Of a stretch of 64,000 nt of DNA, positions 9,045 through 16,497 are shown piece after piece. Below the pieces are notes generated by a model. The model made no database searches and had not been told where the DNA came from. It was given only the letters and a program-made list of their open reading frames with translations. The position numbers and the translations under genes were made by a program. Numbering within the stretch: position 1 is the first letter of the stretch; every line of letters begins with the position of its first letter. This DNA is from Betaproteobacteria bacterium (GTDB lineage Bacteria > Pseudomonadota > Gammaproteobacteria > Burkholderiales > SG8-41), in contig CANKUB010000010.1 of the NCBI GenBank assembly GCA_947486575.1, forward strand, positions 1 to 64,000, in the 5' to 3' direction.

Positions 9045-9626
9045 ATGGCTGAAATTGACAAATTGGTGGAAGCGCCTTCACCCTGGGTATTGCGTTGGGC
9101 GGATGCGGCACCGTCTGCCGGTCGCGTGCTCGATGTGGCGTGCGGCCAGGGACGTCACGCGCGCTGGTTTGCAGCGCGCGGCTATGCGGTCGATGCGGTA
9201 GACCGCAGTGCTGACGGGTTGGCCAACCTCACCAACGTGCCGAACGTTACGCCGCTGTGCGCGGACCTTGAAGTCGGGGCGTGGCCCTATCTGAATTCGG
9301 GCGGCGCATACGCTTGCGTAGTGGTAACCAATTATTTGCATCGTCCGCTGTTGCCACGTCTGATCGATGCGGTGGCACCCGGCGGCGTGTTGATTTACGA
9401 AACCTTCGCGTTGGGCAACGAGCGTTTTGGCCGACCGTCCAACCCCGATTTTTTGTTGCAACCTGGTGAATTGCTTAAAGCTGTGCGCGGCCATTTGCGT
9501 GTGATTGCTTATGAAGACGTGACTATCGCCGCGCCGCGCCCTGCATGCGTGCAGCGAATTTGTGCGCTGCGTGCAACCAACACGGTTTCTCCGTGTCACA
9601 GCAGTAATTCTTCGGGTACAATATGA
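9045..9626 (+). CDS. Class I SAM-dependent methyltransferase
   Basis: 193 residues; a TTG two codons upstream is an alternative start and GAGGT lies before both. Motif I VLDVACGQGRHARWFAARGYAVDAVDRS binds SAM, with the acidic residue at the end of beta-2, followed by VTPLCADLE (motif II), VVVTNYLHRPLLP and a GGVLIYETF segment. Resembles the TehB/UbiE-like group of small methyltransferases; the substrate is unknown. Starts 24 bp after homospermidine synthase and may be co-transcribed. Confidence 0.8.
   Translation: MAEIDKLVEAPSPWVLRWADAAPSAGRVLDVACGQGRHARWFAARGYAVDAVDRSADGLANLTNVPNVTPLCADLEVGAWPYLNSGGAYACVVVTNYLHRPLLPRLIDAVAPGGVLIYETFALGNERFGRPSNPDFLLQPGELLKAVRGHLRVIAYEDVTIAAPRPACVQRICALRATNTVSPCHSSNSSGTI
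9617..9622 (+). promoter_or_regulatory. Candidate -10 element before dapA
   Basis: TACAAT, one mismatch from the consensus TATAAT, 69 bp upstream of the dapA ATG. A matching -35 is poor, so this is only a candidate. Confidence 0.3.
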
Positions 9627-9690
9627 ATAGTGGACGAAGGCAGGCAGCAGGCTTGTAAAAACTCTTGAAAATCAATAAGATAGAAACACG

Positions 9691-10581
9691 ATGGCAACAA
9701 CATTAAGCGGCAGCCTGGTAGCCATAGTGACGCCGATGCAAGAAGACGGCGCGCTCGACTTGGCGTCATTCCGCAAATTGCTCGATTGGCATGTCGCTGA
9801 AGGCACTGATGGCATTGTGGTGGTCGGCACCACGGGTGAATCGCCGACGGTGGATAACGACGAGCATTGGCTGTTGATCAAAACTGCGGTTGAGCATGTT
9901 GCCAAGCGCGTGCCAGTCATCGCTGGCACTGGTGCCAATTCCACGCGCGAGGCGATTGAACATTCGCGTCACGCCAAGCAAATGGGGGCTGATTACAGCT
10001 TGTCGGTGGTTCCGTATTACAACCGGCCGACGCAGGAAGGTTTGTATCTGCACTTCAAAGCCATCGCCGAGGCGGTGGATATACCGCAAATTTTATACAA
10101 CGTGCCGGGCCGCACGGTGGCCGATATGCAGACCGATACCGTGCTGCGTCTGGCGCAAGTGCCGAATATCATCGGCATCAAAGAAGCCACCGGCAGCATG
10201 GAACGTGCGTCGGACATGATCCGCCGCAAGCCAAGCGATTTTCTGGTGTTCAGCGGTGACGACGGCACCTGCCTGCCGCTGATGCTGCTGGGCGGTCATG
10301 GCGTTATTTCGGTGACGTCCAATGTCGCAGCCAAGGCCATGCACGAGATGTGCGTGGCGGCGCTGGCGGGCAACAATGCCAAGGCGCGCGAGATCAATGA
10401 TCGCTTGCTTGGGCTGCATCAACATTTGTTCTGCGAAGCCAATCCGATACCGGTGAAATGGGCGGTGCAGCAAATGGGCCTGATCAAAAGCGGCATTCGT
10501 TTGCCGTTGACGCCGCTATCGGCAAGTTGCCATGAGCGCGTGCGCGGCGCCATGCTTCAGGCGGGCATATCCGTAAATTGA
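9691..10581 (+). CDS. dapA: 4-hydroxy-tetrahydrodipicolinate synthase
   Basis: 296 residues, normal length. Condenses pyruvate with aspartate semialdehyde in the lysine/diaminopimelate pathway. Seen: GTTGESPT phosphate/pyruvate-binding loop, YNVPGRT (Tyr136 proton relay), GIKEATG (Lys164 Schiff base) and the SGDDG motif. Located directly before bamC (23 bp from stop to the bamC start), a common arrangement in proteobacteria that couples peptidoglycan precursor supply and outer-membrane assembly in one transcript. Confidence 0.97.
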   Translation: MATTLSGSLVAIVTPMQEDGALDLASFRKLLDWHVAEGTDGIVVVGTTGESPTVDNDEHWLLIKTAVEHVAKRVPVIAGTGANSTREAIEHSRHAKQMGADYSLSVVPYYNRPTQEGLYLHFKAIAEAVDIPQILYNVPGRTVADMQTDTVLRLAQVPNIIGIKEATGSMERASDMIRRKPSDFLVFSGDDGTCLPLMLLGGHGVISVTSNVAAKAMHEMCVAALAGNNAKAREINDRLLGLHQHLFCEANPIPVKWAVQQMGLIKSGIRLPLTPLSASCHERVRGAMLQAGISVN

Positions 10582-10604
10582 TTCATGATGTGATGAGGTT
10601 GCCC

Positions 10605-11762
10605 ATGAGATATCTCCAGATCATTCAGATGCTGTGCTGTATTGCAGCCGGTGCCTTGCTGGGCGCGTGCAGCACTTTTGATTTTGAAATTCCGAGCAAG
10701 AAGGTTGATTACAAATCTGCGGGTAAACTGCCGTCGCTGGAAGTGCCACCCGACCTGACGCGCCCCACTGCGGATGATCGTTATGCCATCCCGGATTCGC
10801 GCAAGGGTGCAGCGACGTATTCCAACTACACCATGGATAAGGAATGGCGCCAGCAGACTGGCGCGGCAGTGGCAAGCGCCGGTGTATTGCCGGAACAAAG
10901 CGATGCGCGTGTGGAGCGGGCGGGTACGCAGCGCTGGCTGGTGGTGAAGGGGGATCCCGCGCTGGTGTGGCCGGTGGTGAAAGATTTCTGGCAGGAAGTC
11001 GGCTTTATCGTCAATGTTGAAGCACCCGAAGCCGGGGTGATGGAAACCGACTGGAATGAAAATCGCGCCAAGGTATCCGATGGCGTTTTACGTGGATTGC
11101 TCGGCAAGGTGCTGGATTCGGCGTACGCAACCGCAGAGCGCGACAAATTTCGCACCCGTCTTGAGCGCAGCACGCAGAGTGGTATGACCGAAATTTATAT
11201 CAGTCATCGCGGCATGCAGGAGATTTACATTACCGAGGGCAAGGATCAAACGCGCTGGCAACCGCGTCGGCCCGATCCTGATCTTGAGGCCGAAATGCTG
11301 CGCAAGCTGATGGTGCGTTTTGGCGTACAAGAGGCGCGTGCCAAGCAGCAAATCGTGGCAGCGGCAGAAGCGCCGCGTGCGTCGATGGCGACACAAAGCG
11401 GCGGCAATCTGACGGTTAACGAGCAATTTGACCGCGCCTGGCGGCGTGTCGGGCTGGCACTGGATCGTGTAGGGTTTACGGTTGAGGATCGTGATCGCTC
11501 GAAGGGCATTTACTTCGTGCGCTATATCGATCCGGAAACCGATGTGCAAAGCAAGAAGGATGGTGCGGGCATGATCGGCCGCACGCTGGGTGCACTTAAA
11601 TTCTGGGGCGATAGCGCGCCCAAGAAGAGTGAGCAGTTCCAGATTGCCGTGCGCGACATGAATACTTCAGCGCAGGTCAACGTGCTGGGCAAAGATGGTA
11701 AGCAGGAGCAATCGGCCACCGCAAGCCGCATACTGACGCTGCTCTACGAGCAGCTCAGATAG
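10605..11762 (+). CDS. bamC: Outer membrane protein assembly factor BamC
   Basis: 385 residues from an ATG with GAGG six bases upstream; in-frame starts 9 codons earlier overlap dapA and are less likely. The N-terminus is a lipoprotein signal with lipobox LLGAC, so the mature protein is anchored at Cys in the outer membrane. FEIPSKKVDYKSAGKLPSLEVPPDLT is the extended N-terminal segment that in BamC contacts BamD, and two helix-grip domains follow (LVVKGDPALVWPVVKDFW and FDRAWRRVGLALDRVGFTVED). Longer than E. coli BamC (344 aa), as usual in betaproteobacteria. Confidence 0.93.
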   Translation: MRYLQIIQMLCCIAAGALLGACSTFDFEIPSKKVDYKSAGKLPSLEVPPDLTRPTADDRYAIPDSRKGAATYSNYTMDKEWRQQTGAAVASAGVLPEQSDARVERAGTQRWLVVKGDPALVWPVVKDFWQEVGFIVNVEAPEAGVMETDWNENRAKVSDGVLRGLLGKVLDSAYATAERDKFRTRLERSTQSGMTEIYISHRGMQEIYITEGKDQTRWQPRRPDPDLEAEMLRKLMVRFGVQEARAKQQIVAAAEAPRASMATQSGGNLTVNEQFDRAWRRVGLALDRVGFTVEDRDRSKGIYFVRYIDPETDVQSKKDGAGMIGRTLGALKFWGDSAPKKSEQFQIAVRDMNTSAQVNVLGKDGKQEQSATASRILTLLYEQLR

Positions 11763-11792
11763 CCACATTAAAAGGCAGCACACACGTTGAGC

Positions 11793-12569
11793 ATGCGGTT
11801 TGCGTCGCTGGGGAGCGGCAGCGAGGGTAACGCGCTGGTGGTTCAAGCGGGCAACACCAGTCTCATGCTGGATTGTGGTTTTGGCCTTGCCGAAACCGCG
11901 CGGCGATTGCAGCGCCTTGATCTCTCTCCTGAAAATATCAACGGCATCGTCGTCACGCACGAGCATGATGATCATGTGGGTGGCGTGCCGCGCTTTGCGC
12001 GCAAGCATGAAATTCCCGTCTATCTGACGCACGGCACGTTAATGGCAACGGGGGTTGCGCGGTTTGAAGGCGTTGTGGTGAACGTTATCGACAGCCACTG
12101 CGCATTGCCGTTGGGCGATATTCAATTGCAGCCTTTTCCCGTGCCGCACGATGCGCGCGAACCGGCGCAATTTGTATTCAGCGATGGCGCTAAATCTTTG
12201 GGTGTGTTGACGGACACCGGCGTATCCACCAGCCACATTGAAGCGATGTTATCGGTGGTGGATGCCCTGGTGCTTGAATGCAATCATGATCTCGACCTGC
12301 TGATGAAGTGTGCTTACCCGTATTCACTCAAGCAGCGCATCTCCGGGCGGCTGGGGCATCTGGACAATGCGACTGCGGCGGGTTTGTTGGGTGCGCTTTG
12401 CACAGAAAACAAAGGCCGTATGCAGCACGTCATTGCGGCGCATTTGTCCAGGCAAAATAACACGCCGCTGCTGGCGCAACGCGCACTGGCTGAAGCGCTG
12501 GGTTGCACTGACGACTGGATAGGGGTGGCAACGCAGGACGAGGGGTTTTCGTGGCGGGCAATAGCGTGA
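11793..12569 (+). CDS. MBL-fold metallo-hydrolase (YycJ/WalJ-like)
   Basis: 258 residues, starting MRFASLGSGSEGNALVVQ; an in-frame TTG lies two codons upstream. The metal-binding signature THEHDDHVGG is intact, followed by VLTDTGVST and VLECNHD, then a late GHLDNATAA. The SLGSGSxGN opening is characteristic of the YycJ group, exonuclease-like hydrolases of the metallo-beta-lactamase fold. It follows bamC by 30 bp and a terminator lies just after it, so it probably ends the dapA-bamC transcript. Confidence 0.85.
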   Translation: MRFASLGSGSEGNALVVQAGNTSLMLDCGFGLAETARRLQRLDLSPENINGIVVTHEHDDHVGGVPRFARKHEIPVYLTHGTLMATGVARFEGVVVNVIDSHCALPLGDIQLQPFPVPHDAREPAQFVFSDGAKSLGVLTDTGVSTSHIEAMLSVVDALVLECNHDLDLLMKCAYPYSLKQRISGRLGHLDNATAAGLLGALCTENKGRMQHVIAAHLSRQNNTPLLAQRALAEALGCTDDWIGVATQDEGFSWRAIA

Positions 12570-12600
12570 TGCAGGTGATGCGTAAAACCAGGACGTAAAA

Positions 12601-12631
12601 AAACGGCCCTTGAATAAATCAAGGGCCGTTT
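12601..12631. terminator. Bidirectional rho-independent terminator
   Basis: Perfect 13-bp stem with a 5-base loop (ATAAA). On the minus strand the stem is followed by seven T; on the plus strand by TTTCAGTTT. It sits between the convergent MBL hydrolase and Ala-rich lipoprotein genes and can serve both. Confidence 0.9.
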
Positions 12632-12654
12632 CAGTTTGACTGACCGAACTGCGA

Positions 12655-13095
12655 TTACTTCTTCATCGCGTCCATTGCACCGGCTTTTGCGCCAGCGGCG
12701 GCACCAGCTACGCCACCTTCTTTCGCGCCAGCAGCGGCACCAGCAGCAGCGGCCTTGCCAACTTCCATGGCTTTGTCTTTGGCATCGCCCATTTTGTCTT
12801 TGGCGGCGTCAGCAGCACCTTTGGCGGCATCCGATGCGCCTTTAGCAGCGTCCGAAGCGCCTTTGGCGGCATCAGCGGCGCCTTTGGCGGCGTCAGCAGC
12901 GGGTGCACCAGCGTCAGCTTTCGGGGCATCGGCTGCTTTGGCAGCGTCACCAGCCGGAGCGGGTGCAGCAGCAGGAGCGGCAGTCGGTGCCGGCGCGGCA
13001 TCAACTTTGGGCGCATCAACTTTAGGAGTAGGTTTGTCGCCGCAGCCAACAATGCCAACTGCCATCAAAGCGGCAAGTATAAGTGTATGTTTCAT
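12655..13095 (-). CDS. Alanine-rich repeat lipoprotein
   Basis: 146 residues with a lipoprotein signal (MAVGIVGC; lipidated Cys near residue 18). The mature part is low complexity: a Pro/Ala/Lys segment, then at least four tandem seven-residue units of the type AADAAKG/ASDAAKG, then Ala/Gly-rich helix. The pattern resembles LEA-like or apolipoprotein-like amphipathic helices. RBS AAGGGA is 9 bp before the ATG. Function unknown; a surface or periplasmic stress or envelope role is a guess. An antisense Ala-rich reading frame is a composition artefact. Confidence 0.75.
   Translation of the reverse strand: MKHTLILAALMAVGIVGCGDKPTPKVDAPKVDAAPAPTAAPAAAPAPAGDAAKAADAPKADAGAPAADAAKGAADAAKGASDAAKGASDAAKGAADAAKDKMGDAKDKAMEVGKAAAAGAAAGAKEGGVAGAAAGAKAGAMDAMKK
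12797..12902 (-). repeat. 21-bp tandem coding repeats
   Basis: Inside the Ala-rich lipoprotein gene, 21-bp units (minus strand GCCGCYAAAGGCGCNKCNGAY-like) recur at least four times in tandem, encoding AKGA(A/S)DA. Repeat number may vary between strains by slippage. Confidence 0.65.
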
Positions 13096-13353
13096 ATCGG
13101 TAATTCCCTTCGAAGGTAAGATTTTTTAAAAAAATTGCTGACCGGCTTAAGTCCGGTGAATTGCCCATCTATTCAAGCTACTGACCCCTTAGCTGTCGTA
13201 CTGTTGGTGAGCCAGTGGGTTGAAGCGGCGGCAATTTTAACCCGCGTGCACCAAGAATGTCCACTTGTGCGTACGCACAAAGATCATATTACGTATGATT
13301 TTGAAGGGATTTTCGGGGTTTTTGCAAAACAGGCCAATTTTGTGACAAAACAC
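13096..13353. promoter_or_regulatory. Palindrome-rich intergenic region
   Basis: Between DUF7931 and the Ala-rich lipoprotein (both leftward). Contains a perfect 16-bp palindrome TTGTGCGTACGCACAA at 13265-13280, an inverted repeat ATCATA-5 nt-TATGAT at 13283-13299, TTTTGT-G-ACAAAA at 13338-13350, and a small hairpin ACCGG-7 nt-CCGGT at 13140-13156. Their clustering suggests operators for the lipoprotein gene. No regulator can be named. Confidence 0.4.
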
Positions 13354-13854
13354 TTACAAACCGCTGGGTGAACTGACGTTTACTGCGCTCGAAACCTCCC
13401 ATAACTCCAGATGCCGATCCCAAAGGAGTTGTGTGCCTTCTGCATCGTGGGTGCCAACGGCTGCGCGCATGTGGGCGTAGTGAAAACGATGCAGGTAGTG
13501 GCTGGCATCAAAGATTACGAAGGGATCATACAGATGCCGCGCCATTTTTGGCGTTTGCCGGATTCTGAAGGCGTGGCCGAAATCTCGGCTCAGTTCTGCC
13601 AGCCTGGGCAGCTTGCGCTCGATAGTCTCGATGCTATGCAAAACTACGTACAAGCGATTAACCGGGTTGCGCCGCAAAAATTGTCGCAACAGCGCCGTGC
13701 GCTCAATACTGTTCCACGCAACAGGCAGCGCATTGTCGAATACGCGAACCACCGTTTCAGTTTGCGGCAGCATTGCATCGATCACCGCTTCGTATTCTTT
13801 GAAGCTTTCAAAGCGACGATACTGGGTTATCGGTAATGCGGCACCTGAGGTCAT
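13354..13854 (-). CDS. DUF7931-type conserved protein
   Basis: 166 residues, soluble. I recognise it as the short conserved protein common next to acyltransferase or cupin genes in betaproteobacteria: FDNALPVAWNSIERTALLRQFLRR, RLYVVLHSIETIERKLPRLAELSRDF and DPFVIFDASHYLHRFHYAHMR. The layout resembles the HKD-less phospholipase-D-like fold but no catalytic motif is visible. Six bp after roxA, so very likely co-translated. Confidence 0.7.
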   Translation of the reverse strand: MTSGAALPITQYRRFESFKEYEAVIDAMLPQTETVVRVFDNALPVAWNSIERTALLRQFLRRNPVNRLYVVLHSIETIERKLPRLAELSRDFGHAFRIRQTPKMARHLYDPFVIFDASHYLHRFHYAHMRAAVGTHDAEGTQLLWDRHLELWEVSSAVNVSSPSGL

Positions 13855-13860
13855 GGCGTA

Positions 13861-14982
13861 TTAAATCTCAAGGTAGCCCGCACAGTACCAGGCGTAGAGC
13901 AGGCGTGCGGTGGCGACAGCAGGCGTGAACGGGCGCGCCACACGGCGATTGGCCAGTTGTATGAGGGCGGCGCGATTCTCCGCGTTTAAAGGGTGATTTT
14001 CACCGTTGATGAACACATCGCTGCCACGAAACAGCATGCGTGTTGGCAGTGCGAGCCGTATGCCTCTGGTTGCCACCTGGCGAACAAACGCAGGCAATGT
14101 AGCCGGGCGGCGCAGCGGGCGAAACACTGTCTGCGCTTTGGGTTCCGTCAGATAGCGCCCGGAGAACTGGTGGATATCGCGCGCACTCCAGCGTATGTCT
14201 TTCAGAATGTGCGAAATTTTATCGAGCGTCGCCGACGATAATTCGGCCGGGTGTTTTTGCAGCGTCAAATCACTGTCTTCATACAGGCCGGGCAGTTGTA
14301 ATTCATCCTGAAGGTATTCCAGAAACTGCGCCGCCAATTCCTGTTTGCGTGGCGCACGAAAGCCTACCGATAGCGTCATGCAGGCGTCACGCGCCACGCC
14401 GTCGTGCGCATAGCGTGGCGGCAGATAAAGCAGATCGCCGCGTTCAGCAACCCATTCCTGCGTGTGATGAAAATGTTTCAGTATGCGCAGCGGCGCACGC
14501 TCTATCACGTCAAGATTTTTTTGTGCGCTGATGCGCCAGCGCCGCGTGCCTGCGCCTTGCAGCAAAAAAACATCGTAGCTGTCAAAGTGCGGCCCGACGC
14601 CGCCACCCGGCGGTGCGTAGCTCACCATTAAATCATCCAGCCGCGCGTGCGGAATAAACGAGAAGCGCTGTAATAAATCAGCAGCCTCGTGTTGATGTTG
14701 CTCGACACCCTGCACCAGCAAGGTCCAGCCGCGATCAGGCAGGCGGCGTAACTGTGCGCGCGAGAACGGGCCGTGTTGCAGCGTCCAGCGATTGCGTGTG
14801 TGTATGACAAGGCGTGACTCCACATCATCGCGCGCAGCCAGTTCGAATAGCGTTTCGGGTTGCAGCCATGCACCGCAATCGGGAATGGCATTGCGCACAA
14901 ACAACGGGCATTTCTGCCAGTGACGGCGTAAAAATGTGGCGGGTGTGAGTGAACCGAGCAAGCCTTGTTTCGCAGTCATCAT
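13861..14982 (-). CDS. roxA: Ribosomal oxygenase RoxA/YcfD-like JmjC protein
   Basis: About 373 residues from the MMTAKQ start; a further-upstream ATG at 15021 is also open. JmjC cupin: GGGVGPHFDSYDVFLLQGAGTRRWRI contains the HxD iron ligands, RYAHDGVARDACMTLSVGFRAP the distal His. This closely matches YcfD/RoxA, the Fe(II)/2-oxoglutarate dioxygenase that hydroxylates an Arg of ribosomal protein L16 (family knowledge). A wHTH-like C-terminal domain is present. Divergent from slyD, which also acts on protein folding and the translation machinery. Confidence 0.87.
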   Translation of the reverse strand: MMTAKQGLLGSLTPATFLRRHWQKCPLFVRNAIPDCGAWLQPETLFELAARDDVESRLVIHTRNRWTLQHGPFSRAQLRRLPDRGWTLLVQGVEQHQHEAADLLQRFSFIPHARLDDLMVSYAPPGGGVGPHFDSYDVFLLQGAGTRRWRISAQKNLDVIERAPLRILKHFHHTQEWVAERGDLLYLPPRYAHDGVARDACMTLSVGFRAPRKQELAAQFLEYLQDELQLPGLYEDSDLTLQKHPAELSSATLDKISHILKDIRWSARDIHQFSGRYLTEPKAQTVFRPLRRPATLPAFVRQVATRGIRLALPTRMLFRGSDVFINGENHPLNAENRAALIQLANRRVARPFTPAVATARLLYAWYCAGYLEI

Positions 14983-14989
14983 GGCTGGA

Positions 14990-14995
14990 ATTATA
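14990..14995 (-). promoter_or_regulatory. Candidate -10 of a near-leaderless roxA transcript
   Basis: Perfect TATAAT on the minus strand only 7 bp before the MMTAKQ start. If used, the transcript would be leaderless or begin translation at a later ATG. No clear -35. Confidence 0.3.
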
Positions 14996-15071
14996 ATCGC
15001 CGTTTCTTGCGGCAAACACATCCGTTACAATTCCATCATGATTGGCGAATAAGGGAACAGAGGATCACCAA

Positions 15072-15551
15072 ATGAACATAGGGCACAACACCGTAGTATC
15101 GCTGGCATACGAACTTTATGATTCGGATGGCAATCTGATTGAAAAAGCGCAAGACCCGCTGGTTTACTTGCACGGCGGTTACGCAGGCATATTCCCGCTG
15201 GTGGAAAAGGCCCTGGACGGTAAAGCGGTGGGCGAAGCGTGCAAAGTGCGTTTGACACCCGGCGACGCATTTGGCGAATACGACGCGGAACTGGTGCGGA
15301 TTGAGGAGCGCGATAAATTCCCGGCCGAAGTGGAAGTCGGCATGCAGTTTCAGGGTGAGTCCAGCAAACAGGGCGAAACCATAGTCTATACGGTGACGGA
15401 TATCGCCGACGGCAAAGTAGTGGTTGATGGCAATCATCCGCTGGCCGGGCAGACGTTAAACTTTGAATGCATCATTGCCGAAGTGCGTGCTGCTACCCGG
15501 GAAGAATTGTCGCATGGCCATGTACATGGCGCACATGGGCATCATCACTGA
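15072..15551 (+). CDS. slyD: FKBP-type peptidyl-prolyl isomerase SlyD
   Basis: 159 residues from an ATG with AGAGGA seven bases upstream. Has the SlyD layout: a split FKBP domain (VVSLAYELYDSDGNLIEKA ... NHPLAGQTLNFECIIAEV) with an insert-in-flap chaperone domain (EVEVGMQFQ..TVTDIADGKVVVDGN). The C-terminal tail HGHVHGAHGHHH is His-rich but short and lacks the many Cys of E. coli SlyD, suggesting nickel/zinc binding through His only. Accelerates prolyl isomerisation and can feed nickel to hydrogenase maturation in relatives. Confidence 0.93.
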   Translation: MNIGHNTVVSLAYELYDSDGNLIEKAQDPLVYLHGGYAGIFPLVEKALDGKAVGEACKVRLTPGDAFGEYDAELVRIEERDKFPAEVEVGMQFQGESSKQGETIVYTVTDIADGKVVVDGNHPLAGQTLNFECIIAEVRAATREELSHGHVHGAHGHHH

Positions 15552-15569
15552 GTCGCTGAACGCGATTGC

Positions 15570-16469
15570 CTAAGTGCCGGGCGAGGAGGTAAAGGTTACC
15601 TTGCCATCGCGCTGGCTCACGCGTACGCGCACCCAATTGACGAACGGATAGCCAAACACTTCCAGCCGCGTGAAATTGCGCAGCGTAGATCGTGCGGCGC
15701 GCGGGTCTGCCAGCGGTTGATCCATGCGATAGCGATGCGTATCGCCGTGGATCATCAGCACTTCACCGTTAAAATTTACGGTTTCGCGCGTGATGGCATG
15801 CATCAAGCTCGCGTAGGGGCCATTCTTGCTGCTGCCGCTGAACGGATTGGCCTGAAACGCCAGCACCACAGCGCGGGACGATTTTGCGCGGGCTGCACTG
15901 AAAGTACCGGTTATCCACGCTTCGTTGGCATTGCTGCGTGCGGCGAATTCAGCGGGCATGCTCATGTTGTTTTTGCTGCCGGGCACATTCAGTGTGGCGA
16001 AGACAATGCCTTCGTGTTCCCACCGTGCATTTTCAGGGTAAGCTTTGCTTTGCCGCGCCAGCGTGATCTTCTGTTGACCCAGCGAATAGTTGTCAAAGAA
16101 AAACAGGCTGCGCAATTTTTGCAGGCGTTCCATTGGATCGTGAGCTGCGCCAAACGCACGATGGCAATCTGTCCATTCATTGTCGCCGGGTGTGAAAATC
16201 AAAGGCTGATGCAACAAGGCGAACCATTCCCGGCGCTGCAGGAACAGGGCATCAGAACAGGGCGACCAGCCGCTTTTGAAATCGCCCACGTGAATCGAGA
16301 ATGCCAGCGGCTCGCGGTTGATTTCCGCGATCATGCTGACAAAGCGTGGTTCTTCGTCTTCGGTGTACGGCGTGTCGCCGAACGCGGCGAAGGTGAAATC
16401 CGCGCCTGCGCTTTGTGCTACAACCATGCAAAGACTGAATGCTGCGAGAAATTGTATCCAGAGTGACAT
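15570..16469 (-). CDS. Secreted metallophosphoesterase-like protein
   Basis: 299 residues starting MSLWIQFLAAF with a signal peptide ending SAGA. The calcineurin-like order is recognisable: FAAFGDTPY (first Asp), HVGDFKSGW (GD motif), TPGDNEWTDC (GDN), VVLAFQANPF and MIHGDTHRYR (late GDTHxY). Such proteins are periplasmic phosphoesterases of unknown substrate. It lies 28 bp after mutS, and the gap is filled by a copy of the AT-rich motif ending 3 bp before this ATG, with no Shine-Dalgarno. Confidence 0.8.
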   Translation of the reverse strand: MSLWIQFLAAFSLCMVVAQSAGADFTFAAFGDTPYTEDEEPRFVSMIAEINREPLAFSIHVGDFKSGWSPCSDALFLQRREWFALLHQPLIFTPGDNEWTDCHRAFGAAHDPMERLQKLRSLFFFDNYSLGQQKITLARQSKAYPENARWEHEGIVFATLNVPGSKNNMSMPAEFAARSNANEAWITGTFSAARAKSSRAVVLAFQANPFSGSSKNGPYASLMHAITRETVNFNGEVLMIHGDTHRYRMDQPLADPRAARSTLRNFTRLEVFGYPFVNWVRVRVSQRDGKVTFTSSPGT

Positions 16470-16471
16470 AT

Positions 16472-16491
16472 CGTAAGTATTTGTTTTTATT
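16472..16491 (-). repeat. Dispersed AT-rich motif copy filling the mutS downstream gap
   Basis: Minus-strand AATAAAAACAAATACTTACG, 19 of 20 match to the consensus. Sits between the mutS stop and the metallophosphoesterase ATG, where a ribosome-binding site would be expected. Confidence 0.75.
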
Positions 16492-16497
16492 GATATT

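Noticed and set aside
12755-13129. Ala/Ser-rich plus-strand frame opposite the repeat lipoprotein
   Set aside because: Produced by the GC-rich 21-bp repeats read backward; the minus-strand frame has a lipobox and ribosome-binding site.
13135-13371. 78-codon frame in the palindrome-rich gap
   Set aside because: No ribosome-binding site, no similarity to a known pattern, and it runs into the end of the opposite gene.
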